64,000 bases of DNA from Nematopogon swammerdamellus (Eukaryota; Arthropoda; Insecta; Lepidoptera; Adelidae), in contig OX336355.1 of the NCBI GenBank assembly GCA_946902875.1, positions 18,323,347 to 18,387,346 of the forward strand, in the 5' to 3' direction. Position 1 is the stretch's first letter. Each line of letters opens with the position of its first letter. Positions 1-9,831 of the stretch are shown here, in pieces. Below the pieces are notes generated by a model. That model was not told the origin of the DNA. It saw nothing but the letters and a program-made list of their open reading frames with translations, and made no database searches. The position numbers and the translations under genes were made by a program.

Positions 1-4
1 AACG

Positions 5-61
5 AATTAAAACTTACGACGCCGCCAGGGCGAGTTCGCCCTGGCGTCGTAAGTTTTAATT
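5..61. repeat. Near-perfect hairpin at left edge
   Basis: Two arms of about 27 bases (AATTAAAACTTACGACG and its complement) close on a 2-base loop with one 2-base bulge. It could be the end of a foldback element cut by the window edge. No function is inferred. Confidence 0.7.
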
Positions 62-124
62 AATTAATTTCAGTATAATACTGAAGCGATCGAAAACACA
101 TTTTCAATGTAAAAAAATAAACTG

Positions 125-236
125 CGAATTTTCTTGCTGGCTCTTCTTCGTGGGTGTAATCGAATTGGATAGAACAAATTGTGACAAGTTGGAGTGCAGT
201 CTAACTACCGTATGAATGATCAATACCTAAACAATA
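125..236 (+). mobile_element. Repeat D copy, about 110 bp
   Basis: Contains CTTCTTCGTGGGTGTAATCG, then AGAACAAATTGTGACAAGTT and a GAATGATCAATA end. The same segment recurs near 27.02, 34.96 (reverse) and 50.77 kb. It looks like the 3' end of a retroelement; the class is not clear from the sequence. Confidence 0.6.
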
Positions 237-282
237 CAACAAAACATTCGGATAATTTTAGATGACATTCGATTTTTTTTAT

Positions 283-470
283 ATAGACGACCGGCATGGG
301 TGGCTGTGCCCAAAACCTCAAAGGAAGATTAAGACACAGCCAATAACACCCCTACTCGCGATTCCACGCTCAGAGAGGCGCCATGCCAGCTACAAGGCGG
401 ACAAAGAGGTCATTGTTTAATTTATTAACACGACTTTTGAAGATTCCCAGGTTACTTAGGTGGTGGGGAA
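283..470 (-). mobile_element. LINE L 3' end, truncated
   Basis: Read on the minus strand it has the CTGGCATGGC...CTGAGCGTGG...CACAGCCACCCATGC order of the copies at 8.7-9.0 and 16.8-17.3 kb and ends near an A-run. It is a 5'-truncated retrotransposon stub with no intact protein. Confidence 0.6.
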
Positions 471-510
471 CACATTGCACTCGGGATTTGCTATTACATT
501 GACTTTACTT

Positions 511-867
511 ACCGTGTGGCCGGTACTTAAAAAGAATATCCCCACTGCATTTCTCCCCATGCATGTCGTAAAAGGCGACTAAGGGATAAGGACAAGATGC
601 CGTGCTAAAGGGCGACAGGTTCCCCACCTCTCACCTTGGCGCGGTACTTCCACCGAGTCATACGGCAGGTGGGTCTTCGTGCCTTACTTACTGCTTGATC
701 GATTAAATCTTGTTCGAATACTTTGCGAAACGTGGTGGTCGGTGTTGTGCTGTAACTTACCCAAGTTCTTGCAGGACAACACCGATTATTCTGCTTACCC
801 CGATTGTCGGGATTCAACGTGTGTGATATATATACTATATATGTATGTATATATATGTATATTTTTT
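511..867 (+). mobile_element. SINE family C, full-length-like copy
   Basis: Begins ACCGTGTGGCCGGTAC, the head also used by family A2. It continues through a unique body (ACTTACTGCTTGATCGATTA; GGTGTTGTGCTGTAAC) and ends in TATG/TATA-rich microsatellite. Near the 3' end GTCGGTGTTGTGCTGTAA is complementary to a segment about 30 bases on, giving a stem-loop. No clear pol III box A/B was seen. Confidence 0.7.
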
Positions 868-1110
868 TTTCAGATATTTATTTCGCCATAAAGAACACAC
901 AACAATAACATTATTTCATTGAGACATATGCATATTCAGTATATATATATGTATGTATATTGACTTATCACGAGCGAAGCCGCGTGCACGTTGTAAGTTT
1001 CTTTGTCCCGTGTGCCCAGCTGTCTGGGCAAAAGCGTGAATATATAACACGCGAAATTACCAGTAGTTTCAGAAGCACTTATTACACTCTCAAAATATTC
1101 CCTCATTTTT
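868..1110. other. AT-rich spacer, no gene seen
   Basis: Contains a TATATG-rich stretch near 935-960 and a short CGAGCGAAGCCGCG piece (repeat E-like). Nothing else is recognised. Confidence 0.5.
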
Positions 1111-1480
1111 TTTTCTACTCCCTCACAGTAGACTCCGCCTACTGTCGACTGTCGCTGTCGCGGACCGTGTCTGCGCAATGCGACAGCAGTGGAATAGTAT
1201 GAAATTACGCGCCAGGTTACATTGGGTGGGGAGCTGCTTAGTATGCGGGCAGCGTGGGCGTCGCAGTAGGGCAGAACGCCGGTCGATACGGACGCGTGCC
1301 TCGCGGAGGCGGAGGTGTGCTGGAAGAGGTCGCCGCGATAAGCCGGCGTTGATGCGCGCCGAGTGGCGTAAACGTGGGGAGTTCAACTTTTACTACTTAG
1401 GTATATGTCGCGGTCATTTAGAGGAGCCTAGCCGTAACCGTAGTGAAGTAGGCACTTAAGTAGGTACGTGCTGGCTAAAG
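1110..1480. other. CpG-rich unannotated segment
   Basis: This stretch is clearly richer in G+C and CpG than its neighbours (for example GGACGCGTGCCTCGCGGAGG). Open frames of 87-93 codons exist on both strands but give arginine-rich, low-complexity peptides that I do not recognise. It could be an unannotated exon or promoter, or a GC-rich repeat. Confidence 0.3.
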
Positions 1481-1496
1481 TTCAGTGTAGCCGTTG

Positions 1497-1830
1497 GTAC
1501 CGTGTGGGGCCGGTGCTTTAAAATAATAGCCCCACTGCATCTCTCCCCGTGTATGTCGTAAAAGGCGACTAAGGGGTATGACTCCCTTCTTATATTACTA
1601 GGTGGTAGGGTTTAACCCGCCCGGGTTGGTACCACCGCACTGAATGAAAGGTCGGTCGAAACGGCTATGTAAATAGTTTGTGTTTTCCGCCCAGCTCAGT
1701 GTAGCCGGCACGACCTAAGAGAAGCACTGACGTGGCGCCAAGTTTACCCGGTGTTATGGGCTGACATCACGGATGTTGTAGGTGATGTAGCAAACCGTGT
1801 CAGTTTCCTTAAAAAAAATAAAAAAAACTG
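1497..1830 (+). mobile_element. SINE A2 copy
   Basis: Head ACCGTGTGGGGCCGGTGC with the GTGGGGC/GCCCCAC hairpin, then the shared body (ACTAGGTGGTAGGGTTTAAC; TTGGTACCACCGCACTGAAT), and the tail CCGTGTCAGTTTCC with poly(A). A fragment of the same tail follows at about 1831-1875 (GGGAAGCACTGACATGGCA). Confidence 0.85.
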
Positions 1831-1899
1831 GCTAATGGGAAGCACTGACATGGCAACTAGATCACCAAGATGTTAAGAGCTTAATCGTTTTTTTTATAA

Positions 1900-2000
1900 G
1901 TATACTTAAGCTTTTGCCCGCGGCTTCGCTCGCGTGAAATTCGGGTTTAAAAAGAAGAAAGTAAGTAAGCCCGCTACCGTACGTTTATTTCGGACCGCGG
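1900..2000 (-). mobile_element. Repeat E end
   Basis: Contains CCCGCGGCTTCGCTCGCGTG, whose complement ends ...GCCGCGGGCAAAAGC. This end recurs at 3.65, 39.85, 41.47, 52.21 and 55.22 kb in either orientation. Confidence 0.6.
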
Positions 2001-2027
2001 AAAAATTCGGTTTGAAAGGTAAGAAAG

Positions 2028-2172
2028 GAATGGACCTACATTTTTACCTGGAATCCGAACCACGGTATGTGTGCTTATGATCACATGACCGTAGACCACG
2101 AGTCAGTAAGCCTTACTAAGGTTTACTGACTCGTGCCGTAGACCGACCCACTGAGCTACCGAGGCTGACGAT
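2028..2172 (-). mobile_element. SINE A1 head remnant with internal hairpin
   Basis: On the minus strand it runs from GTCAGCCTCGGTAGCTCAGT (box A and closing-stem strand) to GGTTCGGATTCC (box B). The 5S-like middle is replaced by a perfect hairpin at 2098-2136 (CACGAGTCAGTAA and its complement). Confidence 0.6.
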
Positions 2173-2835
2173 TTCGCGATGTTAAGTAGATGGATGTTTC
2201 GAGCACCTTTCCCAAACAATTGTGTATTGTTTATGAATAAGAATAAGAATAAAATATTTTTTTATTTATTTATTTTTATTTTTACACACTTTTTACATTA
2301 TACTTACCTACATTAAAATACATTTAATGTTAGCACAAGCTAAGTGCAGTATGTAAATAGGTAGCGGCTCAGCATATGCCTAGCTGGGATTGCGCCCAGC
2401 TGACGCTGTTTTTCAGCCGCAACCTACCAGAGGTAATCAAAAAATAATAACATGGTGAATATAGAAAACAAAACAAATTTACAACTACAAATAAATATAC
2501 AGAGAAAACAAACTTACAACTACAATATTATACAAAGATCCAATATGGTTGAAGGAAGACATCATAAAAACTAAATAACTAAAAAAACTTAAAACTTAAA
2601 AACTTAAAACTTAAAACAGACAGAATATACAAACTAAACATAGTACTTACTAGAACTAAAAGTATCGGGCGGGTCCTTCATTTTAATTTTATTGTATAAT
2701 TTTACCAATAGGTAGGTAACCTACGCTTGGACGGGACATGTCGAATATTCCGCCAGTTCTAAATTCAGTGCGAAGAAGAACTGGAAAACTTCGCAAGTCA
2801 CAATGTTATGTTAGTACCTTATATTATTATAGTAA
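2173..2835. other. T/A-rich repeat-like spacer, no gene
   Basis: Starts with T-rich sequence and continues with many AACTTAAAAC-type simple repeats. It looks like the reverse strand of an old retroelement 3' end (GCTGACGCTG near 2400). No coding or RNA gene is supported. Confidence 0.4.
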
Positions 2836-3015
2836 CTGGGTCTTCGTGCCTTACTTGCTGCTTGATCGATTGAATCTTGTTCTAATACTTTGCGAAACGT
2901 GGTTGTCGGTGTTGTGCTGTAATTTATCAAAGTTCTTGCAGCACAACACCGATTACTCTGCTTACCCCGATTGTCGGGATTCAGCGTGTGTGATATGTAT
3001 GCATGTATGTATTAT
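2836..3015 (+). mobile_element. SINE C, 5'-truncated
   Basis: Matches the 3' half of the copy at 511-867 (CTTGCTGCTTGATCGATTGA; GTTGTGCTGTAATTTATC; CCGATTGTCGGGATTCAG) and ends in TATG repeats. Confidence 0.75.
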
Positions 3016-3635
3016 GGTAACTTACAAGTAATTAACCCATACTACCGCTCACAAGAGCATTAATAAATACTGAAGAATCTGACTAAACATGAATAGTGAA
3101 GAATACTGGTATCATAAAAAAAAATACAAACTTAGGTATTCTATGAAAGCTTAAAATCTCACCCGATTTTCCGCCGTTATCTTAGTACCATCTGCTATCC
3201 GCGTAGATTCCGAGCAATAATCGAGCGCAAATGGATATTACAAGGCCTACCTGGCACGAAATTCAGGTCGCAGGTATCTCATTACTGCTCTGGGGCGGGC
3301 GCGGCGAAGCCTGCGTCGGCTGTTCCCTTTTACGACCCGCCCGCCCAAGACCTGGGGCGGCAAGTCGATAACAAGATGGTAATGTAACAGGGAGGCTGTT
3401 AGATAGCTTTTGGCTGAATGAGTATGTACATAGGTAATGTGGCCTTCCTTTAGTAAATTTTTTTTCGAAATTGCTTAATGTAAAAAGATGAAATGAAATA
3501 AAAATAGTATTTATTTGTGAAACAAAAAGTGGCAAAATGCTGACTTAGTGGTTAGCAGATGTTTCAACGAAATATTATCCACAAAAGTAAAAAAAAAATT
3601 TACTTCTTATAAGCATTATGTAACTTTATATAATA
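3016..3635. other. Spacer with GC-rich patch, no gene seen
   Basis: A GC-rich patch at about 3290-3360 (GGGGCGGGCGCGGCGAAGCC) may be an old LINE stub on the minus strand. The rest is AT-rich. Confidence 0.35.
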
Positions 3636-3639
3636 CTAG

Positions 3640-3745
3640 CTCTTGGCCGCGGCTTCGCTCGCGTGAAATTCGTATTTAAACAGAATAAAGTAAGTAAGCC
3701 CGCTACCGTACCTTTATTTCGGTTCGCGGAACAATTTTGTTTGAA
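3640..3745 (-). mobile_element. Repeat E end
   Basis: AGCTCTTGGCCGCGGCTTCG then CGCGTGAAATTCG, the same end as at 1900-2000, followed by the same GTAAGTAAGCCCGCTACCGT tract. Confidence 0.6.
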
Positions 3746-4534
3746 TAAGAGCCACATCTTAGCGTAACCGGAAGTTAATTTTATTTAGCCTATCCTGTGT
3801 CCCACATAGTTAAATGTGTTTGTACAAAGTTCATCGAATTCGGATGATCGGTGTAAGAGTTATGGAGTAACATACATGCATACATACATACAGAAAAGAT
3901 TTCTAAAAATCGTTAATTTAGTTTTTCTAAAAATCTTATTATCATATACACATAGTCTACAAACGCAGTATCTCACAAAACACTGTAACTTACTCCATGA
4001 CCATCCCTTACAGATTTATTATTAGCATTGATAGTTGCCTTCCAACACAAAATTACATCTCTGATACAACGAAATGATAAAAAAATTCCTCTATCCAAGC
4101 ATTACATGCACTCTAATGCCCTGATGTAATGTAAAATTGATGTAAGGGGCGACGCAGGCAGGACAGTTGTTGGACACTGTCCATTTGTCCTCCGATATTA
4201 AAAAGAATACATCGAAAAAAAATAATGCTATTTTTATTTGGCCACACGTGCCACTGTATCATTAGGAGAAACAGCGGGAGAGGCGGAGGCGCGGGTTTGA
4301 CTCGATCGAACTCTTGATATTCGGTTTAAAGAATCTTTATTGATCTCAAAGAACGTTATAATAATTAAACTATTAAAATATTAAAATATCCTTTGTCTCC
4401 TATGGGCTCCTGGTACTTTTCATGCGAGCAGTTATCTCGGTAGTCATTTAGTTTTTTTATGTAAGTGGGTAGAAGAAATTATAAGTAGAAAATGATGCCA
4501 GCAAATATTGAAGGAGGTGTTTGCCCGTCATTGG
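3746..4534. other. AT-rich spacer, no gene seen
   Basis: Short open frames only, none with recognisable content. Confidence 0.4.
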
Positions 4535-4542
4535 GTCCACAC

Positions 4543-4839
4543 CACAGAGCATCAAATGCGCGCGCCCCTACTAGAGGCGCCGTGGGCGCGATTTCTCTAC
4601 AACGCCGTTGAAGCTTGTGGGCGTGGCCTGTGACTTACATATGTGTGTTGTGCATGTGCATTTGTTTTGTGCATGTGCCTAACTTGCTCCTCTTTGTGTG
4701 TAGTGTCGATACCATCGATACTAGCACACACACACATACGAAGCGCTAGCAGCACTGCGTGTAGTTTTTGGGTTTCAAATATTATCGCTTAGGGCGTCTC
4801 TAGTAGGGGGCGCGCGCGGTAGGTATTTGATGCTCTGTG
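4543..4839. mobile_element. Non-autonomous hAT-type element, 297 bp
   Basis: Terminal inverted repeats begin CACAGAGCATCAAAT and carry a GCGCGCGCCCCTACTAGAG-type inner part. The element is flanked by identical 8-bp direct repeats GTCCACAC (4535-4542, 4840-4847). An 8-bp duplication with T at position 2 and A at position 7 is typical of hAT transposases. No transposase is encoded. Confidence 0.8.
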
Positions 4840-4949
4840 GTCCACACTATAGCTCTAAACACGTTGTAGTTATACATACTTGAATGTAAATGTGTCCGAC
4901 CTGTTGGTGAACCTTTAATAAATAAATAAATAATATTCGCTTATACATA

Positions 4950-7379
4950 TTGGTACATTTATGCGGTTACATATATAAAGTAAAGTCTACACACCACACA
5001 CCAAATACAGTTCGGTGGCACACCAGCACATCTTCGCCGCATTTTCGGTGGAGACGATGGGGGCATGGTCTGAGGAGGCAAAGCGGCTCGCGAAAGACAT
5101 CGGGACCTAAACCAGGAAGAGATCCAACATTACTGTCATCTCTGCGTCCGATCTCCTTAATTTCTTGTTTGTGTAAAATTTTTCATGTAATTTTAACGAG
5201 AAGGCTAGAGTGGATGGTAGAACAAAACAAACTGCTCTCTCGGTCTACGGTTGGCTTTAGGCGCGGTCAATCTTGTTTAGATAATTTATCCCGTCTGGTA
5301 ACTTCTATACAGCTCGGACAAGTTCAAAACCAATCTACTCTGGCTTGCTTTCTTGATATAGACAGTGCCTATAATAATGTCAACATAACGTCCCTTCTTA
5401 CTCAGTTAAAAAAATATAATTTAGGTAAACAAGTCCTATATTACATCTGGAACTTCTTGAGGGAACGATTCTTAGAGATATCTAGCGATGAAGAATCACT
5501 GATCACCAGAAAAAGTAATAGAGGACTTGCCCAAGGAGATCCTATGTCACCACTATTATTTAATATCGTCACGGCTGAAATTTGTAAAAGGATTCAGAAT
5601 GTAATAATTTCACAGTATGCAGATGATTTTGTGATTTTCATAACCTGTTCAGATTTAAACCGTGCGAGTAACCTAATTGAAGATACGCTCATGTTAATTG
5701 TACAACTGCTAACTGACATAGGTTTAGCAATATCTACATCTAAGTCAGAATTTTGCTTATTTTCCAGAGGTCATAAGAGAACTGAAATTAATATGCAGCT
5801 AAATGGTTTGACATTGAAAAGAGCCACAGTTGTAAAATCATTAGGATTGTGGTTAGATGAAGGCTTGAAGTGGGGAAAACAAATAACAGAAAGCTGCAGA
5901 AAGACCTCCAAATATTTAGACATTCTCAAGGCTCTTGCTGGCAGTTCTTGGGGAATGCACCCAATGCACTTAAGACGGCTCTACATAAGTCTAGTCCGTA
6001 GCCGCTTGGATTATGGATGCTTTCTCTACCAAAACAGCTGCAAAGCGAAACTTAACAAACTCGATATTTTGCAGAATAGAGCCTTGAGAATAATCGGAGG
6101 ATATAGCAGGACCACACCAATACATGTAATGGAAAGTGATTTGGGCATACAGCCACTGAGCATAAGAGCGTCTTACTTAGCTGGTAAATATATATTGAAA
6201 GCAATGTCACGCAAGGATGACCCAACAATTAATATTCTACAAAAATTGAATTTAACCACTAATGCTAATTACTGGCATAATCATAGGCTACCGACCCTAG
6301 CTCTTAGTTTTGAGAATATTAAGGAGTATGATATGGATCGTTATGATTTGCTTCCAATGTTCTCACTATGTACCTGGATCGCACGTATACCATTAAAACC
6401 CAAGGTCAACCTCAGCATTCCTTCCATTGACAAAACTAAAAAACGTTGTAATGAGACAGAGTTACGTTTAGCATCTGAAGAAATGCTGAGGAACCAGTAT
6501 CATCACCATTACCAACTATACACTGATGGTTCTCTGGAGGCAAATGGTATCGGTGTTGCATTTTGGGATCCGTACGCTCGTGCTGGGATGCAGTTCAAAA
6601 TTGAGACACACATTCCGATCATGGGTGCCGAAATGATAGCGATATCTGAAGCCCTCTCGTACAGTCTAAGTGTCGATGCACAAAACATTGTAATACTAAC
6701 TGACTCCAAAAGTGCTCTACAGCACCTTTTAAACTGTACGAGTGGGACTCGAGGTAGACCTATTGCCTTTCATATCCTGAAGCAGTTTATTCACATTCAG
6801 TCGTTAGGCAAGGATGTGACGTTTCAGTGGATTCCGTCACATACAGGTATAGAGGGCAACGAATGCGCCGACGAGCTGGCTAAACGAGCAGTCGGATGTG
6901 ATAATGTTTGGGCATGTAAACCTTTTTTTGGTGACTTCCTGACAAAGGTTAAGGAGAATTGTTACGTTAATTGGAAAGAATACTTTGACAGGAGGTCAGT
7001 AGAAAAGGGCATATGGTACAAAACCATACAAGCGGAACCACTTCGGCAGCCATGGTTTATGGGCTCACGTCTTTCACGTTCAAGCATTAAGTTAGTATTA
7101 AAACTCCGTTCCGGGCACACTCCTTTAAACAAAAGCGCTCACATGATGAGGAGGGTTGATTCACCAAATTGTAACTTTTGCACTAAAGTCGAGGATCAAT
7201 TCCATGTTTTATTGGAGTGTGAACGGAACACTAATTTAAGAAATGCTCTCATCAAAGATTTAAAGACGGATAGATTAAATTTATTTTTTTCTATCCACAG
7301 GGCATTAGGTGAGCCCCTTACGGAAAAATGCAGAGTGCTCACTACATTTTTTCAAGCATCTCTAGGCCTCAGAGGCTAG
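4950..7379 (+). CDS. Non-LTR retrotransposon RT/RNase H polyprotein, 5'-truncated
   Basis: This frame encodes reverse transcriptase plus RNase H of a non-LTR retrotransposon, which would copy element RNA at the target site. RT homology begins near residue 52 (KPGRDP, LRPISLISC); motif A is FLDIDSAY with D136, then GLAQGDPMSPLLF, then YADD at 223-226. A connection region (ILQNRALRIIGG) follows. RNase H starts at YTDGS near residue 523, with GAEMIA, LTDSKSAL and IPSHTGIEGNECADELAK supplying the acidic and His residues. A CNFC...H...C zinc-knuckle-like motif lies near the C-terminus. RT plus RNase H in this order is seen in the I group of non-LTR elements. The first ORF and the endonuclease are missing, so the ATG at 4950 is not the native start. 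The frame is unbroken, suggesting a fairly recent insertion. Confidence 0.9.
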   Translation: MVHLCGYIYKVKSTHHTPNTVRWHTSTSSPHFRWRRWGHGLRRQSGSRKTSGPKPGRDPTLLSSLRPISLISCLCKIFHVILTRRLEWMVEQNKLLSRSTVGFRRGQSCLDNLSRLVTSIQLGQVQNQSTLACFLDIDSAYNNVNITSLLTQLKKYNLGKQVLYYIWNFLRERFLEISSDEESLITRKSNRGLAQGDPMSPLLFNIVTAEICKRIQNVIISQYADDFVIFITCSDLNRASNLIEDTLMLIVQLLTDIGLAISTSKSEFCLFSRGHKRTEINMQLNGLTLKRATVVKSLGLWLDEGLKWGKQITESCRKTSKYLDILKALAGSSWGMHPMHLRRLYISLVRSRLDYGCFLYQNSCKAKLNKLDILQNRALRIIGGYSRTTPIHVMESDLGIQPLSIRASYLAGKYILKAMSRKDDPTINILQKLNLTTNANYWHNHRLPTLALSFENIKEYDMDRYDLLPMFSLCTWIARIPLKPKVNLSIPSIDKTKKRCNETELRLASEEMLRNQYHHHYQLYTDGSLEANGIGVAFWDPYARAGMQFKIETHIPIMGAEMIAISEALSYSLSVDAQNIVILTDSKSALQHLLNCTSGTRGRPIAFHILKQFIHIQSLGKDVTFQWIPSHTGIEGNECADELAKRAVGCDNVWACKPFFGDFLTKVKENCYVNWKEYFDRRSVEKGIWYKTIQAEPLRQPWFMGSRLSRSSIKLVLKLRSGHTPLNKSAHMMRRVDSPNCNFCTKVEDQFHVLLECERNTNLRNALIKDLKTDRLNLFFSIHRALGEPLTEKCRVLTTFFQASLGLRG

Positions 7380-7468
7380 AGATTGTTTAGCAGTTACGAT
7401 GGGGCTGGCATAGTCGACAGTCGGCTAAAGCCCTATTTTATAAAGTAGAAAAAAAAAAAAAAAAAAAA
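5090..7468 (+). mobile_element. I-group LINE insertion, 5'-truncated, with poly(A)
   Basis: The element covers the RT/RNase H frame, a short 3' UTR (7380-7448) and an A-run of about 20. The left edge is set where RT homology starts and is approximate; no target-site duplication was found. Its 3' end abuts a LINE C-terminal fragment on the other strand. Confidence 0.75.
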
Positions 7469-7469
7469 A

Positions 7470-7678
7470 TATTTGAACGCCCTCGAACAATACATTTCTT
7501 TTGCCAAAATTGGTTCGTGCTGCTGGTATGCGTAGATTGCGTGCGTTTCTTGTAAAGTAAGTGTGAACCTCATTATTTGTTGTCAGTGAGATTTCATTGT
7601 GGACCTCCCCATACAGAATCCTTCTAATTAATAAACAGGTGTTGTATATTTTATAAGTCGAAGTAATATTCATTATTT
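7470..7678 (-). pseudogene. LINE RT C-terminal fragment
   Basis: On the minus strand the frame reads EVHTYFTRNARNLRIPAART then FGKRNVLFEGVQIF, which matches the general RT C-terminal pattern (basic -TR-, then a FEGxxxWN-like block). It is cut where the I-group LINE ends, so that LINE may have inserted here. Confidence 0.45.
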
Positions 7679-7679
7679 G

Positions 7680-8336
7680 TATTTGTTTGTAGAGAATCTT
7701 GATCTGAAGGTCCAAGGTTCGATTTCAGCCAACATGCACCAATGAGTCTTTTCTGACGGAAAAATGTTTTTTTTTTTTTTTATTGAAACTGACACGGTTG
7801 GCTACATCACCTACAACATCCGTGATGTCAGCCCATAACACCGGGTGAACTTGGTGCCACGTCAGTGCTTCCCTTCGGTCGTGCCGGCTACACTGAACTG
7901 GACGGAAAACACAAACTATTTACATAGCCGTTTCGACCGACCTTTCATTCAGTGCGGTGGTACCAACCCGGGCGGGTTGAACCCTACCACCTAGTAATAT
8001 AAGAAGGGAGTCATATCCCTTAGTCGACTTGTACGTGCATTCCTACACCTGCTGCTTCACCGTTCGGAACCGGTGTAAAATTGTAAGTCCCTTCCCATGC
8101 CTCTTACTAGGTGGTAGGCTCCAATTGTAGCCGACTGGATTGGTACCACCGTACTGGATGCAAGATAGCCGCATAGCAGCCTCGCCTGTGTTCTCCTCTA
8201 GTCCAGTATAGCCAGCAATCCAAAGGGAATTCTCCGGTATGGCACCTCCCTTCTCGGAGGAGATATTATGGCTGGTTAGGTGTGCTTTGGCCCCTCTGAC
8301 TCGGCCATGCATACCGGAATTCATACAAAAAAACAT
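7680..8336 (+). mobile_element. SINE B interrupted by a SINE A2
   Basis: The 5' part (7680-7765) carries the box B GGTTCGATTTC and the ATGCACCAATGAGTCTTTTC linker. The copy resumes at 8032 with GTGCATTCCTACACCTGCTG and continues to CATACCGGAATTCATAC plus A-run. The parts match the order of the intact copy at 20184-20590. Confidence 0.8.
7766..8031 (-). mobile_element. SINE A2 nested in SINE B
   Basis: Minus-strand copy from its poly(A) (T-run 7768-7781) through CACCGGGTGAACTTGGTGCC and the shared body to the CTTAGTCG end of the head, which is truncated. It sits inside the B copy, so it is younger. Confidence 0.8.
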
Positions 8337-8371
8337 ATAGATATAGCGGATGCCACGACTTCTCTTCGTGG

Positions 8372-8654
8372 CAAATGGAAACTGATACGGTTGGCTACAT
8401 CACCTACAACAGCGGTAATGTCACCCTATAACTCCATGGTGAACTAGGTGCCATGTCAGTGCTTACCTATGGACGTGCCGGCTAGACTAAACTGGACGGA
8501 AAACACCAAATATTTGCATAGACTCTTCGACCGATCTTTCATTCAGTGCTGTGGTACCAAGTACCAACCCGGGCGGGTTAAACACTACCACCTAGTAAGG
8601 TATGACGGGGAAGGGATCTACAGTTTTACATGAAATCCGAACCACGGTCAGTTT
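8372..8654 (-). mobile_element. SINE A1, 5'-truncated
   Basis: Reads on the minus strand from box B (GGTTCGGATTTC) through the body to TATCAGTTTCCAT. Divergent by many point changes; the tRNA/5S head is missing. Confidence 0.75.
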
Positions 8655-9040
8655 TACAGATACTATCACGAACGTTGCTCTGTAGAACCCCTTATTCCCT
8701 GCCACCCGTCCTATCTCCGCATGACTCGTCACAGAGAGACTCCCTTTCGTTGATGACATTGGGCTTTTGATAACCCATCGGTTCTCTAAATCGTTTCCTT
8801 GTCGCACCCGCTAGGATGTGGAATTGTCTTCCGGCGAGTGTGTTTCCCGAATCCTTTAACCTGGGTGTCTTCAAACGTCGTATTAACAGGCTAGACAGCC
8901 TAGCAAAGCAACAGTCGGCAAATCTGCTGGCATGGCACCTAACTGAGCGTGGTTTCGCGAGGAGATGTGACTTTCGCTCTGTCGGCTGCACCATTGGTCT
9001 CTCGGCACAGCCACCCATGTTCGTTTACATAAAAAATGTA
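8655..9040 (+). pseudogene. LINE L RT C-terminus and 3' UTR
   Basis: Nearly identical to 16910-17306, but carrying frame changes. It holds the WNCLPASVFPESFNLGVFKR block typical of jockey/CR1-like RT C-termini, then CTGAGCGTGG and a 3' UTR ending GCCACCCATGTTCGTTTACA plus A-run. Confidence 0.75.
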
Positions 9041-9600
9041 CAGATCTCACACTACGCGCAACTATCAAAGACATTGAAAATGTAATTTAGAAATAAAGCA
9101 CACGATAAAATTTGACAAATTTGTTAATAGGAATTCATTATTTATCGTACTGACGATAAAGTGAACGGAGCGCAGACTGACCTCGCGCGTAAGGGACCCG
9201 CTACCGCCTACAGTTTTTGTCCACCCGCCTCCTACCTAAGATGGCTCAAACTGTAGCATAATTCAATGCCGAGATTCAATTTTTTCCGTTTCTTGAATAG
9301 CGAGCTCAAAAAAAAGTTATTAGGAAATTTTCGATCCAAGTCGACGAAATTTTTTTGAATTTTTGAAAATTTTTGGAAAATCTCAAAAAGTTACCGACCG
9401 ATTTTGGGAATTCAAATTGCACTTTAAAGCCCTCCGGCATTTTGACATATGGCCCATCCGCGTGCGTACCTCTCATATCTGCGAAACTACAGGCAAATGT
9501 CACAATTTAATCGTGACATTTGCCTGTAGTTAGTAGTTAGTTAAATCGGGGCACTATACTCGATATACACGAAAACATAAACATTTTCAATGTCTATAAA
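9041..9600. other. Spacer with one perfect hairpin
   Basis: A 17-bp inverted repeat lies at 9487-9503 and 9513-9529 (CTACAGGCAAATGTCAC) around a 9-base loop. No gene is seen. Confidence 0.5.
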
Positions 9601-9619
9601 ATAAAATAAAATGTCTCAG

Positions 9620-9813
9620 CAGGCGAACGTTCACCCATCCAAGTTCTGACCGATCCCATGTGTGTGCTTAATATCACGAACGGCGCGGCGGTCAAAGCAG
9701 ACACATCTCAAGGGGCAGAGATATGCATAGAAGGGATATCTACAGATACAGATAAGATGGAACGTGTCGCACACACACAAGTCAATGATGTGCAAGAAAT
9801 GATTACAGCTCCG
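9620..9813 (+). CDS. Possible internal host exon, unrecognised
   Basis: A frame open from 9610 passes ATG at 9658, then NITNGAAVKADTSQGAEIC and ERVAHTQVNDVQEM, and reaches CCG|GTGAGT, a full-consensus 5' splice site at 9814. If not spliced it stops at 9829 after 57 codons from the ATG. The composition (acidic, few rare residues) looks protein-like, unlike the SINE shadows. The first 60 bases match, in antisense, the 5S segment of SINE A1 (ACCCATCCAAGTTCTGACCG). The acceptor is unclear (CTCAGCAG near 9622, weak pyrimidine tract). I do not recognise a family. It may be a chance frame. Confidence 0.35.
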
Positions 9814-9831
9814 GTGAGTTCATACAAATAA

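Noticed and set aside
4950..5100. ATG at 4950 as the native start of the LINE protein
   Set aside because: The first ~50 residues do not look like RT or endonuclease sequence; the element is 5'-truncated and the ATG is fortuitous.
8043..8336. 97-codon minus-strand frame and similar frames in other SINE B copies
   Set aside because: The same frame recurs in every B copy; it is the shadow of the SINE body.
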